DNA of 64,000 nt, from IMG/VR virus record IMGVR_UViG_3300043436_001797, positions 1-64,000 of that record. The stretch is one strand, 5' to 3'. A program made the translations under genes and the position numbers. Shown here in pieces: positions 1 to 6,481 of this stretch. The notes beneath the pieces are model-generated. The model worked only from the letters and a program-made list of their open reading frames with translations. It did not search any database and was not told where the DNA came from. Every line of letters begins with the position of its first letter. Positions within the stretch are counted from its first letter, which is position 1. Source of the stretch: a virus.

Positions 1-442
1 ATATTCTAATAGAGAACGTAGAATCACTAATTACCTCTGGACTTGTTACTCCTGTTACGTTCACCTAGTAAACTAGATTACTGAGTCAGCCTCAATCTGC
101 CTCGGGACTTAAGTCCATATCTACTGAGCATTTCAACTCTCCCTCTTATGCTACTTACATAACTGTCTTTTAATCCGTAAAGAGACCGTCCAATACCTTA
201 GTATATCAATTAGGATTACTCCCGCCACCTGATTTGTATGTATATAACTTTGTCAATTTATTGCAAACTCCACCCATTTTACACATGGTTTACAGTTATC
301 ACAACTCATTAACTGGCTCTCCACCAGTTATATACACAACAAACTTAACTGTATTTCTACAGCAGTGTAATCAACATACCTCGCGTAGTAGGCATTTACT
401 AGTTAAAAGACTTTCATTACATAAGCCTTGTAAACTATATCA
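1..442. other. Spacer with no recognised gene
   Basis: All three leftward frames are closed repeatedly in this stretch. The only rightward open frame (from 234) runs antisense into the neighbouring gene and has no family features. A perfect 12-bp palindrome, GGACTTAAGTCC, lies at 105-116. I looked for tRNA T-arm and anticodon-arm patterns on both strands and saw none. It lies beyond the 3' end of the leftward operon and may hold an RNA or a terminator, but I cannot support either. Confidence 0.5.
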
Positions 443-1246
443 TTACTTAATGACCAAAGACTTAAGTGTCTCTGGTACATTAAGACCATAATGGAACTTG
501 AACAATTTTCCGTAGCGCTCATGTTCTCTGATGGTACCACAACCGCAGTTGTCACCATGTTCAAAATGAGTACAGAAGTGGATATTGTATCCTTTCGGAG
601 GTTGCCCACAAGTTCCACCACATCCCTGAGTAAAAACAAGAACAGTCTTTCCCACAGGTACATGCTTCTTCATATGTTCCCAATAATAATCTCCACCAAA
701 GCGGAGCATATGGGATGAATACACATGTATACCCTTAATCTTCTCAGCTACATTTACCATAGTATGATGGAATCCATTGTCTCTATTGTTATAGCCAACA
801 GCTGCATCTACATACAGGTATAGTTCTGTCTTTTCATCAGGTACTAACCGCTTCTCTTCCAACGCCAAATGGGGTTGAGATAGAAGCTTCATAAAAACTC
901 TTGGATAGTTTAACTTATCCTCTACCAATACTTCAGTAGTAGCTAGACGTTTAAGTTCCCTCTCAATGAGAATCTCCTTAGCTGTCTTTTTTACTGTCCT
1001 GTCATCAAACCCAGGAGCTTTCTGCTGACCTCCAGCTTTACCTTTACCTCTAGTAGATCTAGCGTTACTTGGAGGTGGTGGGTATAACTTTCGGAGTCTG
1101 GTAGAGATAGATTGTATCAACTCTTTATTAAGAGCATTAACAATGTTGGGTGTAATAGTATACTCTATACCCTTGTAGGTATGAGTAAACTTACCCTCTG
1201 TCTCCTCGAAGTGTTTGGTAATCAACGGGTCTTGTCTAAAATGCAT
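443..1246 (-). CDS. VWA-like (CobT/CoxE-type) partner of AAA+ ATPase
   Basis: A 267-residue protein encoded just downstream of a MoxR/CobS-like ATPase, the usual place of a von Willebrand A partner. Residues 142-149 (LYLYVDAA) and 202-208 (VLVFTQG) look like the first and later core strands of a VWA domain. The metal site DxSxS is degraded to D147-A-A-V-G, and the usual TDG is TQG. A Pro/basic linker lies at about 55-80, and a Cys-rich patch at 209-236 could bind zinc. In the family the pair remodels protein complexes or inserts metal ions; which applies here is unknown. The VWA assignment is inference from fold pattern and neighbourhood. A hairpin terminator separates it from the ATPase gene upstream. 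Confidence 0.6.
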   Translation of the reverse strand: MHFRQDPLITKHFEETEGKFTHTYKGIEYTITPNIVNALNKELIQSISTRLRKLYPPPPSNARSTRGKGKAGGQQKAPGFDDRTVKKTAKEILIERELKRLATTEVLVEDKLNYPRVFMKLLSQPHLALEEKRLVPDEKTELYLYVDAAVGYNNRDNGFHHTMVNVAEKIKGIHVYSSHMLRFGGDYYWEHMKKHVPVGKTVLVFTQGCGGTCGQPPKGYNIHFCTHFEHGDNCGCGTIREHERYGKLFKFHYGLNVPETLKSLVIK

Positions 1247-1259
1247 AGCAATTAAGGAT

Positions 1260-1298
1260 AAAAAGAAAGGGGAAGCTTAACCTCTCCCCCTTTCACGA
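1260..1298 (-). terminator. Intrinsic terminator, leftward
   Basis: On the leftward strand GAAAGGGG pairs with CCCCTTTC across a loop of about 17 nt, and TTTTT follows. It sits directly after the stop of the AAA+ ATPase gene and before the VWA-like gene, so it may attenuate rather than end transcription. Confidence 0.65.
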
Positions 1299-1323
1299 AA
1301 CCTAAACCTAACCAATGCTCTCG

Positions 1324-2187
1324 TTAGAGCATAGAACCTACATACTGGTTTGTATTCCTTGGATATCTCTGTCGTAGTCTCTGTACAAGCATATTTTGGT
1401 CATTCTCTTCCTGAGACATCTTCCATAATAGTGCTCTATACTTCATATCATACGCAGTCTTCCTCCCAATTGCTTGGGTACCAATGAAATACAACTCCTG
1501 TATCAAATCAGCTATCTGATTCTGACTAGGTTTCTTGGATACATCCAATTGCCTATAGTCAAGAACCAGGTCAATGAGGAAGTTAAACTTGCTCTCATTG
1601 TAGTCTACATTCAACATCATCTTAACCTGTTGTATAAGTTCTTCCTTTCCGGGGAACTTAAACTCACGGATTATACTAATCCTACGGTCAAGTGCATCTT
1701 CCAAGTCACGTCTCTTGTTAGAGGTAAGAACAATAAACAGGTTATTCTTATTACCCTTAACTACACCCGTGATTGGGTCATTCAGCATACATTCCTGCAT
1801 ATAACTAAGCAGGAAGGTATCTACAGATGGTTTAGCTTTATCTACCTCATCTATCAACAGCACCACCTTGTGTTCGTTAGACTTTCTAAGAGCCTGTAGT
1901 AGATAGCCATCTTTCATAGCTTCTCTACCCTTAGTCTGCTCATCGGTCATAGCGTCCACAAGAGTACCCAAATCCCAGTTATATACCAACTGATCTGCTG
2001 CTACCCCGTCATAACAGGGAGCAAAGATTAATTCTGCTTCCAATTCGGTAGCAAGGTACTTAGCAAAACTAGTTTTACCAGCACCCGGCTCACCGAATAG
2101 AAGCATACTTGGTACACACACAGTGGGATTACCAAGGAGATACTTTACATACTGAATATCAAGTTTCTTGTCCTGACTCAGTATCAT
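1324..2187 (-). CDS. AAA+ ATPase, MoxR/CobS-like
   Basis: A 287-residue AAA+ ATPase. Walker A is GEPGAGKT at residues 32-39, Walker B is VVLLIDE at 108-114, sensor 1 is FIVLTSN ending at N157, and an arginine-finger region LDRR lies at 166-169. The length and the downstream VWA-like gene fit the MoxR/CobS class, which acts as a hexamer on protein substrates presented by a VWA partner. Such pairs occur in several phage groups, often without known substrate. The start overlaps the stop of the preceding gene by 4 nt (ATGA), so the two are translationally coupled. The ATPase class is clear from motifs; the phage role is not. Confidence 0.85.
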   Translation of the reverse strand: MILSQDKKLDIQYVKYLLGNPTVCVPSMLLFGEPGAGKTSFAKYLATELEAELIFAPCYDGVAADQLVYNWDLGTLVDAMTDEQTKGREAMKDGYLLQALRKSNEHKVVLLIDEVDKAKPSVDTFLLSYMQECMLNDPITGVVKGNKNNLFIVLTSNKRRDLEDALDRRISIIREFKFPGKEELIQQVKMMLNVDYNESKFNFLIDLVLDYRQLDVSKKPSQNQIADLIQELYFIGTQAIGRKTAYDMKYRALLWKMSQEENDQNMLVQRLRQRYPRNTNQYVGSML

Positions 2188-2690
2188 TTGTCACCTCCCT
2201 TTCTTCTCTTAAAGTTCAACATATGCTTCAGAAGTTCTTTAAGTTCTTCTGGCATACCATCCGGAATCTCTCCGTCACTACAAAGTTTCGCAGCTTCTGC
2301 ATAAGACTCAGCAAGAGCCTCATAGTGCTTAATGAAACCTTGTACAGCTAGGTACATTATGCCTTCGTACCCCAATGTCTTTTCTACGTGTTCGAATATC
2401 ATAGATTTTCTGAACCCGTCACCCTCATGCTTTTTGACATACCCAAACAATGCATCACGGAGTTTATCATGTATAGACTCCATGTCATCACCGGGCATAC
2501 CCACCGCGTTCCAGAAACTGTCAGCTTCGTGATCAAATGGACCACGGATTACAGTACTGAACTCACCCGCACCACCCTCATCGGGTAGATTGCTAGCTGC
2601 CCACATAATAGCCTTGTTGTTAATAAGATTAGTGGGAGCATTAAACAAAGCCTCCATAACCTGTGTTTTAAAGTTACTTCCCTGACTCAT
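2184..2690 (-). CDS. Unknown 168-residue protein coupled to AAA+ ATPase
   Basis: I do not recognise the family. The protein is soluble and mostly helical by composition, acidic in the middle, and ends in a basic tail (KRRKGGDK). It lies 4 nt downstream of the 61-residue gene and overlaps the ATPase start by 4 nt, so it is probably co-translated with the ATPase and may be its adaptor or substrate. That role is inferred from position only. Confidence 0.7.
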   Translation of the reverse strand: MSQGSNFKTQVMEALFNAPTNLINNKAIMWAASNLPDEGGAGEFSTVIRGPFDHEADSFWNAVGMPGDDMESIHDKLRDALFGYVKKHEGDGFRKSMIFEHVEKTLGYEGIMYLAVQGFIKHYEALAESYAEAAKLCSDGEIPDGMPEELKELLKHMLNFKRRKGGDK

Positions 2691-2694
2691 TGTA

Positions 2695-2880
2695 TTAGAG
2701 TATTTGATTGTTATTTGATAAGATTGTAATCTCTTTCTCTATTCTAGCCTTATCATTACTAGTTAGAGGTACTTGATTGCCGGTAGTTCTACCGTTAATC
2801 TTCTCAGGTTTGGTACCCACCTGTAGTTGCTGTTGCAAACGCGCAAGAGCATTCTGTTGTCGTTCTTCTTTCTTCTTCAT
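2695..2880 (-). CDS. Small Gln-rich helical protein, unknown
   Basis: A 61-residue protein with a basic, Gln-rich helical N-terminal half (ALARLQQQLQ) and a polar C-terminus. It is the first gene of the ATPase operon. The leader on the leftward strand carries TTAACAGCA about 25 nt before the ATG, a variant of the TAAACAnCA motif found before other leftward genes. No family is recognised. The gene call rests on operon fit: 4-nt spacing to the next gene and a plausible start. Confidence 0.6.
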   Translation of the reverse strand: MKKKEERQQNALARLQQQLQVGTKPEKINGRTTGNQVPLTSNDKARIEKEITILSNNNQIL

Positions 2881-3001
2881 ATTTAGCTATTTATTGCTGT
2901 TAACTTATTTACATATCCCATCCGTACTCAGTATATACTGCTCACCCTTTGGAAATGAGTTGTGGTACGTTAAATATGAGGGTTATCTGAACTCCCACAA
3001 A

Positions 3002-3102
3002 CGCCAGGAACTTACTGGATATTTACCCGGTTGAAGAAAGGGTAACAATACTACTGTCTTGTATCTACACTGGACAGTCCCGCGCCAGTAGCTTACTGGA
3101 TA
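3002..3102. repeat. Imperfect direct repeat in a gene-free spacer
   Basis: Within the 288-bp spacer 2881-3168, which has no gene, a 20-nt element occurs at 3002-3021 and again at 3083-3102 with two differences. In the second copy CCAGTA pairs with TACTGG to form a small perfect hairpin; in the first copy the stem is weaker. Function unknown. Nothing else was identified in this spacer. Confidence 0.6.
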
Positions 3103-3168
3103 GGTATTACAATTTATATCCCGGAGTATATACTCAAAGCCGGCAACACCACACCAAAGCGGTTAATA

Positions 3169-3393
3169 CTATATAAGACCCCTATCTGCTTTACTGCTCA
3201 TATAGGCACCGACACCTATAATAGATATAAGACCAAATACAGCAGCATACGAGGGATGGGTAACACAAGTAAAGTATATAGACTTATCCCACGCTATCAT
3301 AGAAACAGCAATCGCGGGTAGTATGTATACAAGAGAAGTAAGTACTATATAAGAGAGTACTATAAGAAAGAGTTTAGAGAATTGCTCAAACAT
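3169..3393 (-). CDS. Small membrane protein, unknown
   Basis: A 74-residue hydrophobic protein with two likely membrane spans: about residues 8-32 (IVLSYIVLTSLVYILPAIAV region) and about 48-65 (YAAVFGLISIIGVGAYM region). The short connecting loop is neutral and the tail is basic. The leader holds TAAACACACAC, close to the motif before other leftward genes. No family is recognised. A host-interaction or superinfection role is possible but unsupported. Confidence 0.6.
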   Translation of the reverse strand: MFEQFSKLFLIVLSYIVLTSLVYILPAIAVSMIAWDKSIYFTCVTHPSYAAVFGLISIIGVGAYMSSKADRGLI

Positions 3394-3498
3394 ATTTTTG
3401 TGTGTGTTTAGTTAATGACTTGATTTGTAGCTATGTAGTAACTCTACAATTGGGTAGTAACAAGGAGAGACAGATGAGGCAGCATAGAAAGAGAAGAA

Positions 3499-3530
3499 GG
3501 TGGACACCCCCATAAAAAGAGTGTCACACC
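3499..3530 (-). terminator. Hairpin after the 182-residue gene
   Basis: GGTG-GACAC pairs with GTGTC-A-CACC (one bulge). It lies 28 nt past the stop of the leftward gene 3558-4106. It is followed on that strand by a pyrimidine-rich run, not a clean T tract, so it is a weak terminator or an RNA 3' end structure. Confidence 0.35.
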
Positions 3531-3557
3531 TATTGTCTGTTATACGCTAACTGACTG

Positions 3558-4106
3558 TTATTCAGTGTCTTCTCCGTCCACATCTGCACCCGGAACCTCA
3601 CTGTTCTCTTCTTCTCCACTAGTGTCGTCAGTATCTACGATGTTATCGTGTACACTTGTATCACTAGCGACGCTACTACCTAACTTACTCAGGTCTGCTG
3701 CAGTACCAGTACCCATTAACGCCCACAGTGCCTCGTCAATCTTGCTACCAAGAGTAGGATTAGCTTTACGCATACCCTGAAGTGCACCACGTAATGCTCT
3801 GTTGATGCGGAATTGTACCTTACCTTCCTTGTCTTTGTAAGAACTAATGTCTGCATCAAACCCTTCGAACTCACTTGAGTGCCAAAGTGGTATACCGTTT
3901 TCGCTCTCACGATAGTAATCCTTACCATCTGGGTTATCACGCTTGAAGCGCTTATACATACTAATCTCTTCAGGTGTAGCATCTACAACCGCGTACAGGT
4001 ACATCGGCTTAACATCGCGTACTACCTTACCGTCTACAATAACTGGAACTCCATTTACTACGCGAGAAACTCCCTTCTCGTAGTAGTCAACATACTTTAA
4101 CTTCAT
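3558..4106 (-). CDS. Acidic-tailed protein of the leftward block
   Basis: A 182-residue protein. The first about 115 residues are mixed and near neutral, with short beta hairpins (VVNGVPVIVDGKVV). The last about 35 residues are strongly acidic and poor in structure (DDTSGEEENSEV region). Two neighbouring leftward genes have the same design, which suggests a functional set, perhaps nucleic-acid-handling proteins whose acidic tails recruit partners. No family is recognised. A promoter module at 4172-4209 precedes it with a leader of about 70 nt. Confidence 0.65.
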   Translation of the reverse strand: MKLKYVDYYEKGVSRVVNGVPVIVDGKVVRDVKPMYLYAVVDATPEEISMYKRFKRDNPDGKDYYRESENGIPLWHSSEFEGFDADISSYKDKEGKVQFRINRALRGALQGMRKANPTLGSKIDEALWALMGTGTAADLSKLGSSVASDTSVHDNIVDTDDTSGEEENSEVPGADVDGEDTE

Positions 4107-4171
4107 TTGTTTGAACTGTTTTGAACTGTTTATAAAAGATTGATTGTTTACTTACCTAACTTACTGCTATC

Positions 4172-4209
4172 ATGATGTTTAAATATATAATCCTGAATAC
4201 CTTGAGTAA
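4172..4209 (-). promoter_or_regulatory. Leftward promoter module, copy 1
   Basis: On the leftward strand TTACTCAAG (complement of 4201-4209) is followed at fixed distance by TATATATTTAAACATCAT. The same two elements occur at almost the same spacing (29 versus 30 bp offset) in copy 2 at 4818-4856. Both lie upstream of leftward genes. The TATATATTTAAAC part resembles a promoter -7 region; the upstream element may bind an activator. Promoter function is inferred from conservation between two spacers. Confidence 0.6.
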
Positions 4210-4220
4210 CTTGACTAAAC

Positions 4221-4283
4221 GTGAGTACGTGAGTACCTTGAGCGGTAGTAAGTCCCAAAGTAACCGGTAGTAATCGGTAGTAA
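4221..4283. repeat. Iteron-like short repeats
   Basis: CGGTAGTAA occurs at 4243-4251, 4265-4273 and 4275-4283, next to a tandem GTGAGTAC pair at 4221-4236. Further copies of CGGTAGTAA lie at 4868-4876 and 5823-5831, and GGGTAGTAA lies at 3452-3460, all in spacers of leftward genes. The array sits just upstream of promoter copy 1. The rest of the 342-bp spacer 4107-4448 holds that promoter and the terminator at 4395-4426. The repeats are probably protein-binding sites, either transcriptional or for replication initiation. Confidence 0.6.
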
Positions 4284-4394
4284 AAAGCATAAAACCCAGT
4301 CGTAGCAAAGGTTTTAAGTTAACTAGTTGATTACTAGTACAGTTGTCTAGTATTATCACCGCTGTAACACCAGTAAGACCGTTGAAAAGTGGAA

Positions 4395-4426
4395 AAAAGG
4401 GATACACCTGTGTGTGTACCCCCTTT
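4395..4426 (-). terminator. Intrinsic terminator, leftward
   Basis: On the leftward strand AAAGGG and TACAC pair with GTGTA and CCCTTT around a short loop, running into a T-rich tract (TTTTTT). It lies 22 nt past the stop of the 119-residue gene. Confidence 0.7.
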
Positions 4427-4448
4427 ATTACCCGCTATCACCTGGGAT

Positions 4449-4808
4449 TTATAGTCCATATTCTGTGTCTACCACATCGTCATTTGGATCACTAGGTCCA
4501 CCGAATGTATCATCAACGATAGGTACTTGGTCGCTCTCATCATCGTCGCTGATATTGTCCAAGTTATCTACCACATCAGTTACATCGTGACACTGCGTAT
4601 GTATCTTGTAGTTGGCTAACTTGATAACCGCTAACCGTAGTGCTACATCAAAGTCCCCATTGAGAGCAGCTACTAGTACTTCATTTTCTCGTCCATTGTG
4701 TATAGTATTGTAGTCAATGAACATTGCTGCACATATGATACCGTGTGCTTCGGTATTGGTGAACGGCACTAACTGTACGCGCTCTCCGTTGGTGTGTTGT
4801 GTAATCAT
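4449..4808 (-). CDS. Acidic-tailed protein of the leftward block
   Basis: A 119-residue protein with an N-terminal folded part to about residue 75 and a strongly acidic C-terminal third (NISDDDESDQVPIVDD region). The design matches the genes at 3558 and 5026. The ATG lies only about 10 nt from the TAAACAGCAT motif of promoter module copy 2, so the transcript leader would be very short. A terminator follows. No family is recognised. Confidence 0.65.
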   Translation of the reverse strand: MITQHTNGERVQLVPFTNTEAHGIICAAMFIDYNTIHNGRENEVLVAALNGDFDVALRLAVIKLANYKIHTQCHDVTDVVDNLDNISDDDESDQVPIVDDTFGGPSDPNDDVVDTEYGL

Positions 4809-4817
4809 ACTAATACT

Positions 4818-4876
4818 ATGCTGTTTAAATATATAATCGTGTGTAATCTTGAGTAACCGTGAGTAGTCGGTAGTAA
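4818..4876 (-). promoter_or_regulatory. Leftward promoter module, copy 2, with repeat
   Basis: Leftward order: TTACTACCG (4868-4876), ACTACTCACG, TTACTCAAG (4848-4856), then TATATATTTAAACAGCAT ending at 4818, immediately before the ATG at 4808. This parallels copy 1 at 4172-4209 and its upstream repeats. Confidence 0.6.
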
Positions 4877-4915
4877 TAACTAGAGTACCCAGTAGACTTT
4901 GGGGACTTGCGCGTT

Positions 4916-4930
4916 CCCTGCGAAGCAGGG
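4916..4930. other. Small perfect hairpin
   Basis: CCCTGC-GAA-GCAGGG forms a 6-bp stem with a 3-nt loop. It lies in the leader downstream of the palindrome at 4934-4955 in the leftward direction. No T tract follows it on either strand. Confidence 0.4.
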
Positions 4931-4933
4931 TGA

Positions 4934-4975
4934 ACAGTATACGTCAGTATACTGTGATGTTTAGATATATAATGG
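4934..4975 (-). promoter_or_regulatory. Promoter-like box abutting a 22-bp palindrome
   Basis: Reading leftward, ATTATATATCTAAACATC (about 4957-4974) is followed within 2 nt by a perfect inverted repeat: ACAGTATAC, a 4-nt spacer, then GTATACTGT (4934-4955). A palindrome directly downstream of a promoter box is the classical layout of an operator. It may control the 119-residue gene. The box shares the TAAACAnCA core with the two other leftward promoters. Confidence 0.55.
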
Positions 4976-4981
4976 ATTGGA

Positions 4982-5009
4982 AAAAAAAACAACACCCCGA
5001 AGGGTGTTG
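4982..5009 (-). terminator. Strong intrinsic terminator with UUCG loop
   Basis: The leftward transcript of the gene ending at 5026 reaches an 8-bp stem, CAACACCC (4990-4997) with GGGTGTTG (5002-5009). The loop reads UUCG in that RNA, and a run of nine T follows. This is a textbook terminator. Confidence 0.9.
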
Positions 5010-5025
5010 CTTTTTACTCGCTACG

Positions 5026-5706
5026 TTACAAGAATGGTAGCTCCTCATCGTCAGCAGGTACCTCAGGTTCTGTGTCGTTCAGACCATCGATGCTGCTGTC
5101 GCCCTCATCCTGTTCATCGACAATGACGTCTTGAGCAGGAGTGACATCCGCACCCTTGAGCAGACCTGTCGCTAGGTCCACCACAGCAGGTGTGAACTTG
5201 TCAGGAGCACCCAACGTCCCCAACGCATAGGCAACCTTGATGTCTTCACTGAGAACATCAAATAGCTGCTTGTTGCGTTTGAACAGTTCGTCTACCCGTT
5301 CAAGCAACTTCGACGGAGCAATCTTGTACCGCTCCACCGTTTGACCTGCACGCGCACCCTTCTCGAGTTTGATGTACCCATTAGGCACCAACTCACCGAA
5401 GGAGAAGTTCAGGTTGCTGTAGAACAGGATAGCACCTGGTCTATCGGACGGCACAACCTTACCGTTCCTTGTGTACGTAGCAGGTACAATGACAAAGTCG
5501 CTAGACATCTTCTGTCTTTTGATTTTGTCAATGAGTACCATGAGGTCAGCGGTGTCGCCACCTACTGCATACTCGTAACGTACCTTAGCAGTTTCGCCTG
5601 CTGTTGTCAGCTTTACTGACGCGGTGCTTGAAGGAACACCCTGTCCCTTCAAACCGTTCAACGAAGGTCTAACCTCCATTGAACGTATATACTGAGCGTA
5701 TAACAT
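5026..5706 (-). CDS. Protein with SSB-like acidic C-terminal tip
   Basis: A 226-residue protein, the first leftward gene after the divergent spacer. The body (about residues 25-180) mixes beta strands and helices (LMVLIDKIKRQKMSSDFVIV region). From about 190 it is acidic and disordered, and it ends in ADDEELPFL. Bacterial and phage SSB proteins end in a similar acidic Pro-Phe tip (DDDIPF) that docks partner enzymes, so this may be a single-stranded DNA-binding protein. I could not recognise an OB fold, so this stays an inference. The start at 5706 lies about 10 nt from a TAAACAACACAT motif; a second Met ten codons in is an alternative. GC content is higher than in its neighbours. Confidence 0.65.
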   Translation of the reverse strand: MLYAQYIRSMEVRPSLNGLKGQGVPSSTASVKLTTAGETAKVRYEYAVGGDTADLMVLIDKIKRQKMSSDFVIVPATYTRNGKVVPSDRPGAILFYSNLNFSFGELVPNGYIKLEKGARAGQTVERYKIAPSKLLERVDELFKRNKQLFDVLSEDIKVAYALGTLGAPDKFTPAVVDLATGLLKGADVTPAQDVIVDEQDEGDSSIDGLNDTEPEVPADDEELPFL

Positions 5707-5714
5707 ACAATTGG

Positions 5715-5889
5715 AATGTGTTGTTTAATACCGCAACACTCACGGTAATGTGTTGTTTAATGCACCTATATAGTACCCTACATAGTGCACACCACACACA
5801 TATATACTATGTTGTTTAGTATCGGTAGTAAGTTCTATCTACTACTTACGATACACCTTTCACCATAGCGCAGCTCATGTGTTGTTTAG
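5715..5889 (-). repeat. Four copies of an ATG(TG)TTGTTTA motif
   Basis: Copies lie at 5715-5728, 5747-5760, 5809-5819 and 5877-5889. Read leftward they are TAAACAACACAT or TAAACAACAT. The two nearest the gene are identical over 14 nt and 32 bp apart. The same core (TAAACAnCA) occurs before the other leftward genes, so it may be an initiator or a regulator site. A CGGTAGTAA copy also lies at 5823-5831. Confidence 0.65.
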
Positions 5890-5972
5890 TTTGCACCACC
5901 CATGCACACACTTTCCTGCAGGATTTTTTTGTTGTTTCGGTCCTACGTTTCATTGTAACCTGTTGGTTTCGT

Positions 5973-6006
5973 GGGGGGTGGGTACCACTCCGACGGCGGT
6001 GGGGGG
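5973..6006 (+). other. G-rich tract in the divergent spacer
   Basis: Runs of six, three and six G (5973-5978, 5980-5982, 6001-6006), with GG pairs between them, give four G3 tracts within 34 nt, enough for a G-quadruplex. This is conspicuous in an AT-rich genome and lies midway between the leftward and rightward transcription units. Confidence 0.5.
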
Positions 6007-6032
6007 ATCGTTTCAATACCATCCCTAACAAC

Positions 6033-6077
6033 GCAACGCATATACAAAACCCATATCCCCACTCTGCAACGCATATA
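6033..6077. repeat. Direct repeat GCAACGCATATA
   Basis: Identical 12-nt copies lie at 6033-6044 and 6066-6077, 33 bp apart (about three helical turns). They sit upstream of the first rightward promoter and could be paired regulator sites. Confidence 0.55.
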
Positions 6078-6118
6078 TAAAATGAGGTACCCGGGGGAAT
6101 AACCCAGGGGATTATTTG

Positions 6119-6126
6119 TATATTTG
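6119..6126 (+). promoter_or_regulatory. Rightward promoter, TATATTTG box
   Basis: TATATTTG matches the Bacteroidota -7 consensus TAnnTTTG, 25 nt before the first rightward ATG. No -33 TTTG is seen at the usual distance, so recognition may need a phage factor. Confidence 0.6.
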
Positions 6127-6150
6127 TAGTATAATAAGTATATTTATAGT

Positions 6151-6480
6151 ATGCCTACAAGAACTGGTTATATAACTACTAATACGTTTGAGGGTGTATT
6201 AGAGGCGGGGGTCACCGATGTGTTTATAGGATATAGCGGGGGACTTACTAGTGTCACCCGAATTACTCTTACCAACCCTACTGTATCCGTTACCGTAAAG
6301 GTTAATATTAACCGTACTGATGGTAATAGTGTACAGGTGTATAGTTACACGCTCGCCGCGGGGGATGTTATGGTAGATACTTTTGGATATACCTTATCAT
6401 ATAATGATACCATATCAGTAGATAACTCCGATGATGGTACTGTGTGCGTAGTTAACGGATCATTTAGCCCTAGTAGATAA
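6151..6480 (+). CDS. Small beta-rich protein, first rightward gene
   Basis: A 109-residue protein rich in Thr, Val, Ser and Gly with alternating hydrophobic residues (TVSVTVKVNI). It probably folds as a beta sandwich. It lies 1 nt before the tail-fibre gene and shares its promoter, so it is likely a virion or fibre-associated protein. No family is recognised. Confidence 0.65.
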   Translation: MPTRTGYITTNTFEGVLEAGVTDVFIGYSGGLTSVTRITLTNPTVSVTVKVNINRTDGNSVQVYSYTLAAGDVMVDTFGYTLSYNDTISVDNSDDGTVCVVNGSFSPSR

Positions 6481-6481
6481 T

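Noticed and set aside
234-491. 85-codon rightward open frame at the left end
   Set aside because: It runs antisense into the VWA-like gene, has no family features and no promoter or start context. Treated as chance.
4172-4283. CRISPR array
   Set aside because: The repeats are only 8-9 nt and irregularly spaced, with no unique spacers of constant length.
5846-6080. Two short open frames in the divergent spacer
   Set aside because: Both cross the G-rich tract, have odd Cys/Trp/Arg composition and overlap the regulatory repeats. Not coding in my view.
1-6150. tRNA genes in the spacers
   Set aside because: I searched by eye for T-arm and anticodon-arm patterns on both strands and found no cloverleaf. 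A scan with a tRNA finder would settle it.
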